The notes: generated by a model from the sequence alone, not told the origin. Positions 1 through 12,596 are shown, counted from the stretch's first letter. The stretch: 64,000 nucleotides of DNA from Durusdinium trenchii (GCA_963970005.1 CAXAMN010021618.1:590982-654981), one strand, 5' to 3'. Program-made: numbers and translations.

Positions 1-190
1 GCTACTAGGGGCTCCTGGCCTTACTACTAGGAGCAAGGACGCTACTAGGGGCTCCTGGCATCGCTATATACTAGGAACAAGGACCTTACTAGGGGCTCCT
101 GGCCTACTACTAGGAGCAAGGACGCTACTAGGGGCACTACTAGGAGCAAGGACGCTTTTGGCATCGCTACTAGGAACAAGGACGCTAGTA
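1..190. repeat. CTAG-rich dispersed repeat cluster
   Basis: Several tandem, slightly varied copies of a unit containing CTACTAGGAGCAAGGACG and CTACTAGGGGCTCCTGGC. The same family recurs at about 25374-25455, 33572-33642, 43614-43700, 44158-44237 and 46610-46682, in both orientations. Copies differ at single positions, so this is an old or fast-drifting short repeat. I see no coding function in it. Confidence 0.85.
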
Positions 191-197
191 GTGACAA

Positions 198-1620
198 CTA
201 TAAATGACCGAGCCTTGGCTGCCAATGCAGGGACTCGGGAATGCCCAAGGTCTCCTCAATGGCATGCATCTGTATCACCACATGTGTGGAAATGCCGCAG
301 TGGTGATGTGGCCCACATGTGTGGAGAGTGGAGGCTGGTCCTCTCCAGAAACCATGCGCAGCAGCTTCAGCACTCCCTGAGGAGAAGACCGGCGTTTCCA
401 TGGCAGCCAACACGATGAAAAAGGTCTGGTAAAGCACTCTAGAGCAAGCCTTCAATCTTTGCAAAATGTTCTCTTGCGTTTCCCTTGAATGAGGTTCTGC
501 CTCGTCTCCACCAAGTTCTGGATCATCAAGGTCCTGAATGCTTTCCAAGTTCCAAGTTGATGGAAAGAACACCCTGTTGCTCTTGCGGTGCTTATCCAAG
601 ACATCCTGTTACAAACTGTGCAAAACCCAACCTGGGCAAAAAAAAAACTAGATGCAACCTCAACCTGAAGGTTTTTGGTTTAATTTGTTTTCCTTCGGTT
701 TTCACACCCCTCTCCTTTATCAAAAGCCCATCGCGGTGCCAGGTGGGGAAGTCTGGATGCGACGTGTATCCTGCCATGGCCAGGGTTGGTTCTTTACACC
801 GACTAGGTGCAGGATTGATATGCTCTAGCTCCTGGTTCCCGGGTATGTAGTCGTTTCCATATCTGTCCAGAACTTGTTGGGTTCCTCTTTGTTCAGAAGG
901 TCCAGTTACTTACATGCAAAGTCTGTCATGTTCAGCTCAGATCATGTCAACAATCTCCTCGGCCCAAAGTTCTAGCAGTGACCATGCGTTCTGCCAGCAG
1001 GCTCCGTAGCCTCAGAGCTTTGAGCTACCAGGTGGCGAATGTATAGGTTGAATAAAAGGTGTTGCTATGCAATTATCATTGGGATATCTCTCCATCCAGA
1101 AGGAGTCAATCGTGCTTACTTTGGCACTGAATGGAACTTCTCTGCCAAGACGCACATGAAGGCCGAGCGTATTTAGCTCGTGGGCCACGAAGCGAGAGGA
1201 TGAAAGCACCTGGAAACGAACTGTACGAGTGGCACTAGTTGGCGGTGCTCTCCACATGTTCATCTCACTCAAACATGTCAAAGTCGACCACCAATCGCCC
1301 ATGTAAAGCCAAGGCTACATAGAGCAAGCATGTTTGCAACACAGGAAAGAAAACAAAAAAAACAGAGTAATAGTTGAGGACAAGCGCAGGCAACGCAGAA
1401 AAAACAAATTTCCCTGTTGTCAGGGTCCAGGGTCCACCTCTTTAAGCTGACAGGCATCCAGCTGGTTCAGGCCCTGCAAAAAGGAATCAAAAGCCACATA
1501 TGAAAACTCCAAACACATTGAACCAGCTTTGGCAGCACTGGCATTGGTGTATTGAAGTAGTTCGTTCACCAAGTGAAGCCACGTGTAATTGAACGCTGTC
1601 GACCTGAAGTCGTCCAAAGG
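198..1620 (-). CDS. Short-exon gene, product not recognised
   Basis: Three minus-strand coding blocks. Exon 1438-1620 (61 codons) starts after a cctag acceptor and ends GAG|GTGGAC; its peptide includes AFNYTWLHLVNELLQYTNAS. Exon 1120-1209 (30 codons) has a tttccag acceptor and ends AAA|GTAAGC, a textbook donor; its peptide includes RFVAHELNTLGLHVRLGREV. A third open block (198-599) is acidic and helical near its start. The first two exons are phase 0 at both ends, which supports a real gene. I recognise no family. Linking the third block to the other two is inference. Confidence 0.42.
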
Positions 1621-1691
1621 CTAGGATCGTTCAAGCTCTCAGGCGTCAAAACATTTGTGGCCTCACCTCGTGTCCACCGAATGAGTCTTAG

Positions 1692-1877
1692 TGCGAGTGA
1701 GTGTTAGTCACGTATACCGTGAAGGTATGCCTCAACCACCTATAGCTGGCACGAGGGTCTGCACACCTTTTCCTCAATTCGGGCACTTGAGCCGCAAGGT
1801 TGTTTGGCAGTTTGGCATGTACAATGAGAACTGTCTTTGGACATCATGCTCTATCTGCACTGCACTTCCATTAGCAC
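1692..1877. repeat. Direct repeat copy A
   Basis: Begins TGCGAGTGAGTGTTAGTCA and ends near TTAGCAC. It aligns over its whole length with the copy at 3374-3550, sharing for example ATGCCTCAACCACCTATAGC and ACGAGGGTCTGC. About one base in ten differs. Confidence 0.85.
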
Positions 1878-2031
1878 CCCCCATGTTTGGCTGAAGTTCT
1901 TCAACCATGCACTTGACTTGTAAGGGCACTGCAGTTGCAGAAATGCATGTTTGCCGCAGGCTTTTTAGATTCCAACTACGACCTAGTCTAGTAAACTGAT
2001 GCGGACTTTGTAAACAATGACTTATCCACAC

Positions 2032-2829
2032 TCAGGAGATAGTCCAAGTGGAATGGATTTGTGGGCTCAGGATTTGCAGCAAGGCTTGATGTTCGGCTTG
2101 ATGAACCCTGCGCGCGCCATGTCCTCCTCCATCCACCACTTGGTAAATTGGGGGGTTCTGTGCCTTGATAGTCTTGCATACCCGCATGCTGTTCGGTCCA
2201 TCGGTCTGGTCGTTCACAAAGATGGGCGCCTGGCTTTGGCTGATCATGTTGAGGCAAATGCGGAGGTACGCAGCGTCACCATATATCCACGTTCTTGGCC
2301 TTTGGCGTCTTATTATCCTTTGCCTTTCACACCTTTGCCTTTGCCTTTCGCTCCTCTTCCCTGGCCTTTGTCCTTCCCCTTCATTTTTGCGCGTCCGCTC
2401 TTCATTTTGGAGCGTAAGACACCATGTTGTGGACGAGGGTGAAGCTCCGGGGTCTAGATAGGTTTCATCTTCTTTTGGACTAGTCTTGGACGTACTTGAT
2501 GCAGAACGTCTTCCTTCTTGTGGGCGAGCTGGAGGTTCTTGATTGGCGATCAACTTGCGAGTCGTCCTCCCGTCCCTTCTTCTGTTGTGCCTCTGCAGCT
2601 TGCTTGTTGCCTCCCTATCAGCCGCGGCTTCGACTTCTTGGGCGGCCTTTGGATCACGATAAAGCTTGCGCTCCTTGCCCTTAGTGCGTGTACCTCTCAC
2701 TGATCCCCAACAAGTTATCTTCCTTTCTCTTCCCAGCTCTTTCTCTCGTCCTTGAGAGGGAGATCGAGGCCTCTTACGACTGAATGGGCAATACTTCTGA
2801 TTCTTCCCAGGAAGATTCCTCTTGTCCAT
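2032..2829 (-). pseudogene. Basic Gag-like reading frame inside the repeat-flanked segment
   Basis: A 265-codon open frame, very rich in K, R, E, Q and S through its first two thirds. In the neighbouring frame a run of glycine-lysine codons appears (around 2320-2400), as in the basic tails of dinoflagellate retroelement Gag proteins. No zinc knuckle, protease or polymerase motif is visible, and flanking frames are closed. I read it as the remnant of an element protein; it could also be a chance frame in purine-rich DNA. Confidence 0.3.
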
Positions 2830-3373
2830 GCTTACTTCTTCCCTCTTGGGTTAGAGGCCTTGGCTTGGTTCAGGCTGGCCATGGGTTCTGGAAGACTGGC
2901 CACACTCTTCACGGCCTTCTTTTCTATTGGGGGGGCATCTTCTTGGCATCTCCCTCAGCGTGTTGTACGCATTAACGTCATACGCATGAGACTGGAGTTC
3001 TGGTCAGAGTATCCTCATGTTGGACGCGGCGGCGCCTCGTTCTCTTGTTGATACAAACCCATAGACTTGTACAAGACTTCAACATTGGACGTTGTCTTGA
3101 GGCTAAGGATGACCAGTTCCAGTACTCGTCATTTGCCATTGATCCTGGTCCTCAGCTGTATGGCCAGATCGTGCAAGCACACAAGCAATACTGGCCGGTG
3201 CACAGCTTTGCCTTCACCTGATACCATCGAACTTGGAGGCATCATAATGATGGTGGCGTCAATTGAGCTCATAAAGGAATAGGGTTCACTTTCGCTCCCA
3301 CCAAAACTTGACATTGCAGGTCAATATTGTGGTCTCTCTATAGCTCGCAGCAAGAGCTCTACGGCTGAGAACC

Positions 3374-3550
3374 TGCGAGTGGGTGTTAGTCAAGTATACC
3401 GTGAAAGTATGCCTCAACCACCTATAGCTCGAACGAGGGTCTGCCCGCCTTTTCCTCAATTCAGGCATTTGTGCCAAAAGGTCGTTCGGAATGTACAGTG
3501 AGAACTGTGTTTATGTATACATCATGTTCTAACTGCACTTTCATTGGCAC
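3374..3550. repeat. Direct repeat copy B
   Basis: Partner of the copy at 1692-1877, same orientation. It lacks a few bases present in copy A, in the stretch after the shared GTCGTTCGG/TTGTTTGGCAG region. Confidence 0.85.
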
Positions 3551-4469
3551 TTTGCATTCGCTCTCAGCTAGTTGAACTAACTAAGCTCAGGGCGTTTAAA
3601 AGCCTGGCATAGATGCCACCTGCACAAGCCAGCTGCATTGTCTCTCTGTGGCAAAGCATACAAAAAGCGCCCCGGTATTGACCTCTCTTTCGTCCCTGTG
3701 ATTGGCTTTATGACATGAGAGAAATCGGTCACGCACCTGCACCTTCACAAAATATGACAAGAGCACACTTTTGGGTAGCTTGAACCCATGAGTCCTTTCT
3801 CGCTCTAGCTTTCGCAGAATCGGCATCAAATGTTACCGTCTTATCAGCGGCACCAAACCCTGCCTTGACCTCCATCGCTGCCTGAATGGCTTACCACCCT
3901 CTCCAGCAGCTCGTGATCCTCTTGGCTCAGAAAGCGGTCTATTCCTCAACGCTGCAGTGCTGTGTAAAAAATGCTGTACGTGGTCATGCTCCAACGCTGG
4001 CGCCTGTGGGGATGCCCTTTGGTGGCCCCGAAGGGTGCCAATTTCGGATACAAGAAAAGGAATGGAAGAAAAGGACATTCAAAACAGAAAGGAGATGCTG
4101 AGATGCTACGGAAGCTTCTGCGTTCAACGGTAGCCTCACCACCTTCACCAACTTGACTTGCTAGGTGCCAGGCGGCCACGCAAGCCACGAAGCAGCTGCT
4201 GGCGAGCCAGATCTCCCTGTTGCAAGGTGCTGTGGCGTACCCGCTTTCAAGAACAACTGCGATGCTTTGCTTTCGAAGTCCTTCCTTGTCTTCTAGATTT
4301 GGTTGAGAAGCCCGTGCCTTCTGCCGAAGCATTATGAGTCAGAGTAAGATTGAAATATATTGACTATTGAAGCCATGAGTAAAAGCCTGTGATGGGTGTC
4401 TGCTGGTTCCTTTCGAGTGAAGGATCTCCTGGCCTCTGCGCAGGGTGCCACTTTGGGCCTTGCCTGCAG

Positions 4470-4635
4470 GAGACAGTAAGCTTGCTGTAACACATGGTAA
4501 AGAACAAGTTTTTGTTGTCAAATTGAAGGACTGCATGGCAGAAAGAATCTTTATTAACATCATACAAGTATTTGATTCTGGATGTGCAAAGGCTTTGGCT
4601 GATTCAGTCAAAAACCAGCCACAAGCCTGGAGAAG
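4470..4635 (+). CDS. Isolated exon-like block, plus strand
   Basis: A 166-base block after a tgcctgcag acceptor, ending AGAAG|GTGAAA. Its open frame gives 55 residues including VKLKDCMAERIFINIIQVFD and ends QPQAWRR. It is one of few plausible plus-strand exons here. The opposite strand also carries an acceptor-like cttctccag at the same place, so the strand is not certain. Product unknown. The rest of 3551-5558 shows nothing else I can support. Confidence 0.28.
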
Positions 4636-5558
4636 GTGAAAAAGGCCACCAGTTAAAACCTCGGAAGCTTCTCTGAAGCCCCATTGTTGGACAAAAGCCA
4701 AATACACAGGTTCACCCTCACAAATCTTCTCGACATAAACCTGTCTGAATTCACTGAATTACTCCAACCAAACAAATTGATCGTTGCCAGCCTTGGAGAT
4801 CCTTTCCAACATCTAATATCCGCATGAGTCTGTTAGGCTGAAATGTGCATGAATCTCTTGGGCTGAGAAGCTCTTGGCTCACCATCTGCGAGAAAGTGGC
4901 ACTGGCCCATCTCAGGTCCTGAGAGACCCTTGGTGTGTTTTGCTAGGCTGCATACTCACGATGTAATAAGGATCCAGATTGTACGTCCTCCGTGATATGT
5001 CTAGCCCTATACGCAATATCTAGCTTCAATCAGCCTCCCATTTGGCCTTCCAAAGGGATATACCCCAGGCTGCTGGAGTTGGTAGCGAAGCAAAGACCCA
5101 CCATACCAGCCTCAAGATGCCATTACAACCGGATGGTCTATGCAAAGCGGATGCATCTCAGCTAGGTTACACACGTGAGTGGTCATGGCTCGACCGTCCT
5201 GCACATGACAGCTATGCTTCATCAGTGCAAAATATGTCCTTCCTGTCTTTCTACGCTCTGTTTCACTTCCAACGAAAGAATTGTTCCCCACTCCTCCCAC
5301 AAAGGCATCGCAAGCTCTGGTGTCGGTGGAATCACATCCTGCTGCTTAGGAGAAATTATCCATGACGTTTAATCCTAATTGGCGTCCAACATGTGGATGC
5401 TCTTGAAATGACCTCCATGATACAGCCCTTCCACTTCTGGCAAGCTTCTTCCATGATTCCATTCCCCAAGTGTCTCTTTTGGACTTCTTCAAGGACATTT
5501 CAGGAAGCATGGACTCCACAGCAAACCTCTCCGACATGTCTCATCGAGCCTCTGAGAC

Positions 5559-5671
5559 CTCGCGCCACCAAACGTCGCAGCCCGAAGCGACGCTTGGGAA
5601 TTCCAGAAGCGTTGAAGCCACTCCTGGTCATCTGAGATGGCGAGATGGCCCTGTTGGGAAGCGTTGAATCC
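5559..5671 (-). CDS. Exon-like block downstream of the NBAS-like gene
   Basis: 113 bases after a catacag acceptor, ending GCGAG|GTCTCAG, a good donor. The peptide contains HLAISDDQEWLQRFWNSQAS. It follows the stop of the NBAS-like frame (5910) by ~240 bases on the same strand, so it could be an alternative 3' exon of that gene or the start of the next one. No family recognised. Confidence 0.38.
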
Positions 5672-5909
5672 CTGTATGTATATGAAGCATGTCCAGTGGG
5701 ATGTTTTTATAGAAACAAACATCACAGTTGCATCTTTGCTCCACAGTTCTACCTTTCTTTCGATATTATATAGCTGATATAACAAGGCAGAACACTGCGC
5801 CCATGGCTTTCGTCAGGTCAAGAGTATGAGGCTACACTGCTTTTCACCACCGCCGCTCTTCTCCAATTTGGGTTTCCCTGTTCTCAGAAAGCGTCTCTCT
5901 GCTACATGT

Positions 5910-8900
5910 TCATTGTGTGAATCCTGTCTCCAGCAAGGTCTCGGCTATCGGCAAAAAGCTGTCCAAATGTGCCATCTCTTGCAACCATCGGCGCTTGATC
6001 TCTTCCATGGAGAGTTCGGGGTGCAGTCGCAGGTTCACGCTCTCCATCTCCGATTTTCCAGTGGATCTGAGGAGCGTCAGCGCTTCTGCTTGAAGCAAAG
6101 CCACGGAAAGTCGATCATCGCTTTTGAATCGCAGAAGGGCAATCACCTCTAAGGTCCTGGCGCGCTCCAAGGGAATATCCAAGGCAAACTCCAAGAACTG
6201 CAGAGCCTCGGTCGGTTCCAGCCAAAACATCAAAGGGCCTAGGTCCAAATCTGTAGAGACCAAAGCTTTGGCCGCATGCAAGGCAATGGTGGAAGAGGTG
6301 ACTCCCATCTTCACAAGCTCTGGTACACCAGCGACCGCCCTTGCAAGTGCCAAGGATTCAGATGGGGAAGAACTTGAAGCTCGCTTGAGAAGACGCTGGA
6401 CCAATTCTTCCGGACGACCTTCTCCACCCAAGGCACTGTCCAAGTCGGGACAAAGTTCACACAGCGCCCGCAACGCGGAAGAGACTGCAACGCGATCCTC
6501 GCGATCCGGCTCTGTCTCTGGGCATTCACGGTCCAGGAGATCGGCACACAGATCCCAAGACTCAGACTTCGTCATCTCGTTGCAATTCAAGAAATTGGCC
6601 ACCTGCACTGCCTGTGCTTGCACACCCTCTGAGTCATGTCCTACATGTTCTGTCTTGGGCACCATGTGCACCAAAGCTGTCACTGCTGCTCCGACGTCCT
6701 CATTCTGCCAAGCTGCTTCCAGGTTGCTCTTGCTTTCACTGCTTGGTGAAGCTGCAATCTCTCCCAACTCATCCAAGTCCATTGGAAACAAAGTAGCCTC
6801 TGTTTCTTGCGAGCGGCAAGCCGGGGCTCCCTCCAAATAGCTCAAAAGTGTCGGCAGGTCTTTCTCTGAGCAAACACGAGCAGCATCTGCCAGCAAGCTA
6901 GCAGCTGACATCTGGTCCACAGCATCATCTGTGGCTAGAGCCACCGCCAACTTCCATGCTCCAGGATGCTTGTTGACCAGAAGCTTCTCTGTGATACTCA
7001 AAGCCTCACCTGCCCGGTCTCCACAAAGCAAATGAGCTGCACCGCATAAGGCCATGACCTCAGCCCAACTTGGAGAGCTGGGTGGAAGGCCAATGAGAGA
7101 GCAGAATTTCTGTAAATCCTCTGACTCCAACAAGATCGGTGGATTAAACTCCAGAAGGTCGGTCACAATGCGCAAAGGCGATTGAATCCTCAAGCGCAAT
7201 TGCACAGGAAGTTCAATGCAAAAGCCTTCCATTGAAAAAGCAGAGGCATCAGGTGGAATCTCACGTGGGTCTCGGGACGTTTGCCCCATCATTGAAAAGT
7301 TGCTTCGCATCTCAGACAGCTGTGCCAGGGCTTGGCCACTGGTGATGTCTTGCACAGCCGACTGTACCCAGCGCAAGGTACGCTTCGGTTTCCGCCACAG
7401 CAAATCATGCAGTAGCTCACAAGCCTTTATGAAGTCCTGCTCTTCAGCTGCCTGAGGCGAAGGTGCACACTTCAACAGACGTGAGGCTTTTTCCAAAACC
7501 GCATGACGCAGTGATGGGCTACCATTCACCAGCTCCTTTGCCAAAGCAACTAACGAACTGGAGGCCAGGTCATTACAACAAAGGGTCCAATTCTCAACCA
7601 CACTGCTCATGACTTCGACATGGTCTTGCTCTACAAGACAGCGCACGTACATGTCGTACACCGAATTCATCGAAACAGCCGCAAATGCATGAGTGTGCAG
7701 ATAGAAAAGTTCTTGCTGGAAGCTTCGCCAGAAAAGAGCCGGTCGGTAACGAGCCCCGAGCACTCGAAACAAGTTCCACATTGAGTGGATGGCCATGTTT
7801 TCATTGCTGCATCCGCTTCGAAGGTCAGCAAAACTCAAGGACAGCTTGATCTTGTGCTTTAGAAGCAATTCAACACATGTGAGGTGCTTTTCGAGCTCAT
7901 CCGCCTGCTTTTGGAATTTGGCCCATGACTCAGCATCGCCGGTAGCATCAGAGTCTGGCTTTGGAATGCAGCCATACATGACATCGACACGTTCAAATAT
8001 GTCAGCAGCATGGCATCTTTGGTCCTCACTGTACACCGATTTGAAAATAAATTCCATGAGCACCGTGTGGTCTTTGATGATTCGTTCAGATCTGGGCAAG
8101 GCTGGGCTTGATGCTTGCACTACTTGCGCCAGGAGCTTGAACTGTTCCGGATCCCAACCTGTACTTCCAAGCCGTCCCAGCAGCGCATTGGCCAGGGTCT
8201 CCTCGGTCTTGGGTACCACCCGGCAGGCGCGGCTCAACCGCTCCGTCCGGCCCGTCAGGCTTGTGCCACCCATCTCCTCGGTGGGCACCGTCGCGAGGGA
8301 GGGCGAAATGCGGAGCCATTGGTGGATGTCCTCCACCACGGTCGATGCAGAGCTCCGTTTCAGCAGCAAACGTAGACGCCCCGAAGGCGACAACTCACAG
8401 AAGTCCATGAATCGCACTAAGGATTGCAAGGGTGGAGGCTCATCTGGTGGCCATCCTGAGTCTAACATGTCTTGGTGGCAAGCTTGCAAATAGAGCTGAT
8501 ACTCCTCACATAAGCAAAACATTCCATAGAGTCTGGACATTCTGGTCTGAGATGTTCCAGGCTTCGTTTGAAGCTCAGGTAAGTCCTTTGCACTTGGAAG
8601 AGTGCTCCTCTCAGGCCATGGAAGTCCTTGCCCAGAGCAAATGCCATATTCTAGCAAGTCCATCGCCTCAGCTGGACATATTGCTGTCATCACTGAGTCA
8701 TTACTCCCTATTTGGGGGGTACATGATCAACTGTTCAAATTAAATGGGCATGTTTAAAGGAACATGAAACCAGTTCCGTACAAGTTTTGGACCCAGTTGC
8801 TGTTCGGCACAAGCCAGTGAGACTTACAATCTTGAGGGCCCTCTCTAAATACCAGTCAGTTGCATCATCGACTTTTAACAATGCACCGCTTCCTGGATCT

Positions 8901-9551
8901 GAAGCAAAAGCAGAAACTGGAAGCAAATGTTTCACCTCTTTGATTTCTGCCGTCTCTGGAAGTGATCCCAAGATGAGCTGCCAGTGGGACGAAACGAACC
9001 TCTCTTCTTGAGAAAAGAGTGCTTCCAATGCCGGAATCCATTGCTTCGCTGCCCAAAGGCAAGTCACTTTGCATAAGGAGTCTTCATCCATCTCCCGGAG
9101 TTCTGGCCAACTGATTTCGGAGTTCACTGTCTCACCATCCAAGGCCTCTAGTACTTGCAAACGTCTCGATTGGCGCATCAAGCGTTGCCGCAAGGGCTCC
9201 TCTCTTGAATGGTCTTGTGCTTGGTTTGGAGGTGTGGCATCAGGAATATCCAGATCTAGATCTCCCCATCCATCTGTTTGGTCTGTAGCAAGGTTTAGGT
9301 CTTCTCCCCAACCATCAGTTTGCTGGGGGCTTGTCTTGGTTTGCCCCCCCCAAGCGTTCTAGTGCTTTCTTAAGCAGCCTGCCAAGCATGGCGCAACCCA
9401 TGGCAGAGACATCGCAATAAGACTTGTTGAGGATAGCAAACGGGTCGAACTCCAACACAGCTGTAGCAAAGTCCTCAGCAGAAGCAGCTTTCGCAAGATC
9501 CAGGAGCTCCCGGTAGAGCCCCAAAGGCCCCTTCTGCCGATTACCATTCAT
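5910..9551 (-). CDS. NBAS/Sec39-like vesicle-tethering protein, main exons
   Basis: Open from about 8671 down to a stop at 5910 (~920 codons, alpha-helical throughout). It is joined across an intron at 8672-8808 to an upstream exon (8809-9350). The upstream part contains WQLILGSLPETAEI, HLLPVSAF and a junction region reading LERALKIVSLTGL then EAMDLLEYG; next come LSPSGRLRLLLKRSSASTVV and DIHQWL. That order (PET...LLP, W..RA, LL.YG, LS...RL..LL, DI..WL) matches my memory of the Sec39 domain of NBAS, a subunit of the Dsl1/NRZ complex that tethers Golgi-derived vesicles to the ER. A repeated DGWG acidic motif lies upstream. The intron starts with GC, not GT. The 9315-9551 frame joins the rest only if one base is gained or lost in a C8 run at 9344-9351. 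Identity rests on pattern, not alignment. Confidence 0.55.
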
Positions 9552-12500
9552 TGGCCCATCGCTGAGCCCTTTGGCTCCGCCATCCGATGGTTTCCATGCT
9601 TACAAATATTGAGCATATGGAATTTTGCCTGAAGGGTTGCTCTCTGTTTGAAGTTGAAACGTACTCCCAAAACAAATTCATTGCCGGTGCAGCCTTTCCC
9701 CTTTTCTCCGCGATACACTTGGGATTGAGTCTGGTGGAGTAGGCTCTTGGGAGAAGCTTGCTATATAAAGACCGAGCCTTTCCACTAGACAGACACATAT
9801 GGTCAGAGTCCGAGTATTGGGGCACACAATTGCATACTTTGTTTTTTGTCGACTTGCTAGAACTACGCATGGTCTATGTACGCAGGGATGCTTGCCTGAC
9901 AATCAAGCTTGATCTGAGAATGAGCATGTTCGGCGTTGCAAAATACGGGATGGTCACGCCGAAAACCTTCACAAGGGGAACTGGCAAAGTTCTTAGCGGA
10001 TTCATGATACGAGTAGCAAAACTCAATCTGCATTGCAGATTTGACTGCCAGGCTGAGTCTACTCAAAAAGCTGTATCTTCATTGAAAACCTGGCCTTGCT
10101 CAGCAAGTGGAAGACTCGACTGAAGAAGCAAAAGAAACAAACCATGGCTGACATCTGATCAGCACATGCACCTGTCTCACCAACAACCGAGATGAAGCTG
10201 CCGTTGCTTGCGAGAAAACCTTGCAATGCGAGAACGTTCTGGAGGGCCACTGAAAGGAAGTACCAAAGTCAGAAGAGCTAGGTCGTTGGGTGGTACAAGT
10301 GTATACAGTACTTGTAGGGCAGTCGCGTTGAGCTTGCGAGGCAGGTATAGGAATTTGGCAGCATGCTAAACACGGAAGGCTTGAGGCTATTTGAGGCCTG
10401 TCTGCTTGGAGCTCTGACTGAGTAAGGTTGTTAGTGAGGAACTCACATGCGTGTCATGGTGCAGTGAAGCTCGTCGTGGTGGCTGCGTCTGTAAGCATGG
10501 TTGGGCTGGTGCCCCATGTCAGTTGTGTTTCTGTTGGTGGGCTAAGGAAAAGCAAAAAAACATCATCCTCCAGGATGTGTTTGTACGCTCCATTGACAAG
10601 TCGTCTTCATTCAGCATCGTTTCCTCCAAAACCCAGTGAAACTTCAGCCAGCAGCAATCCAAAACATCTATAAACTTACTACTTACTATTACAGTACATA
10701 GTTTAACTCCAATCCGCTCCCCCCTCTTCCGCCATCGGATCTGCATCTCAGTGACCCCATCGATGGGACGGTGCCAACCCCTCAACACAAACATCAGTGG
10801 CCCAGTCTTATCATTGAACATCCAGCGATGCAGTCTTAGATTCGATGCAACACTCAGCTGTGCTGACTCAATTACGTTGCACACCCCTTTAGTGTCTCAC
10901 AAGCACATGTGCGTGCAGTGGAGTTGCTAGCAATCGTTTGCAGTGACTACATATATATATATATATAGTGCTGCACAAACGCCAGCTGATTCATGCTGGG
11001 ACCCTAGCTTCATCTCACACAAGGTTTGGATTCAAACCTCATAGATCCAAATGATCCAGCACATTTGGATTTCACTAAAGCTATGTTCAATTGTTGGGAA
11101 ATTTTATAGACAATACTATGTAGACACTTCTGTACCGTCGTGCCTCGCGGCAAAGGACTGGTGCCTCAAAGTTGCCCTCAATGCGGAGACGTGAAGGCTC
11201 AGCCTCCAAAGCTGTGGTGGGTACATTTCGGGGATAGAACAAATTGGGTGAAACCAAGCAAAGTAAGGACTAACCGTGAGAAAGCAAAGCAAAGCCCAGC
11301 AAATCCATCCATTGTGCACACCCATCAGCCACATGGGAAGGACTGGGAATTTCCATTTGCAGCACGGTTACACATCCTCAGAAGGTTGATCTGCACTTAC
11401 TTATCAGTAGGAAGAGTGCTATTAGTACCCCTGTTGGCAGAAGAAATCCTGCACCACCTAGATATCTGAGGGACAATTTGGTTGGTCCCATATGCAAGAA
11501 CCTTGTATGTACAGTAGGCACGAAAGCGAAAGGACAGATGCCGTGGCAAAGAAAACATAATGTGTGATGAACCGATCAGGGAAACAGTCGAATGCGATGC
11601 AGCGCAAGGGCGTTTGGTGGGCATCGAAAATGCTGCAGTTTTCCCGTCTGACCCGGAGAAGGTGAATTCCTTATGTAGTCAAGGCAGAAAGAAACGGTGC
11701 AAATGGTCAAAGGTCAAAGGTTCATTCATGCCAGTTCTGGAGCTTCACCAATTCTCTAAAGTGCTTGCAGCTTTGTGGTGCCACCCAAACTGTTTGGTAC
11801 TGCTTCTCAAACAGCATCAACGATCCCACAGAAGGTTGGTTGTTTGCGCTTCAGAATTGGGTAACCCTATTGTTGACATTGCATGGACTTGTTCACTACA
11901 AGTCTTCGGACTTCTCAGTGAGCACCAGGACTGGACAAGTTAATGAGGAGATTCTGTGATCTCAGCACTCGGCTGTAGTTTCCGCGTACTGACCATACGT
12001 TGATGCGTCCACAAGAAATGCAAGTGATGCATCATTAAGTCTTACAAATTATTGGCATAACAAATGCTGGCATGGATCGATAGCCACTGAAGAAAGACTG
12101 TGAGCAGCTGTGCAATAGTACAGTGAGCGGTTTCTCAGAAGCCACCAGCAAGGTTGCAGTAGCAGCTGTAGCAGCAGCCCAGCAAAAAAAAACATCATCT
12201 TCCTCAAACTATTATACGACAGGGAGTTTCAGGTAAATCACTAAAAAAATGAGGAGGTTAAGATGTGGTGGCAAGGGAGACGGAGATGAAAAGGAACAAC
12301 ACGAAGATGGATCTACTCCAAGAAACATCAAGAGAAGAACCGCTGCACCCAACCCTCTGAACCAATTCTTTTGCCGAAGCAAGATTGTCAAGGCTGGTCT
12401 GACTAGCCGGATTGGACTCACCTCCTGGCTCCAGCGCAAGCAATGGGCACTGTCTTTGGGCTCAAAGGCTGCAACCTCTGCAAGAGCACACTCTCTCTGA

Positions 12501-12560
12501 GTGACTTGGCCAATCAATTGGTCAGACTGGTCACAAAGAATCATAAAATCGTCATTGCAC
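9552..12560 (-). CDS. Upstream exons, probably N-terminal part of the NBAS-like gene
   Basis: Best exons: 10181-10249 (acceptor ctttcag, donor GTTG|GTGAGA; peptide includes NVLALQGFLASNGSFISVV); a block near 10797-10851 reading LSVASNLRLHRWMFNDKTGP after a cagcacag acceptor; and a block ending at 12422 with GAG|GTGAGT, whose peptide includes FMILCDQSDQLIG and FEPKDSAHCLRWSQE. NBAS proteins begin with a WD-like beta-propeller in which a PKD...W motif is expected, and the 12.4-kb exon fits that. The start is lost in the assembly gap just upstream. Blocks on the plus strand at 11.1-11.9 kb are open but unconvincing. Confidence 0.4.
10951..10966. repeat. (AT)n microsatellite
   Basis: A pure AT dinucleotide run in a non-coding stretch, one of several AT runs in the window. 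Confidence 0.9.
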
Positions 12561-12596
12561 TCACATGTCAGAAGCCTTCCTTTTCCAAGGGGTTGC

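Larger units (their letters stand above)
1692..3550 (-). mobile_element. Decayed element bounded by ~180-bp direct repeats
   Basis: Two copies of a ~180-bp sequence lie in direct orientation at 1692-1877 and 3374-3550, and differ by scattered substitutions and small indels. Between them is ~1.5 kb without an intact gene but with a basic, K/R/E-rich minus-strand reading frame (2032-2829). The layout resembles a small or non-autonomous LTR element read on the minus strand. I see no reverse transcriptase, integrase or protease motif, and no primer-binding site or target duplication was confirmed. A tandem genomic duplication is the main alternative. Confidence 0.4.

Noticed and set aside
6124-6840. 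238-codon plus-strand frame opposite the NBAS-like gene
   Set aside because: Serine/alanine-rich mirror of the real minus-strand coding sequence.
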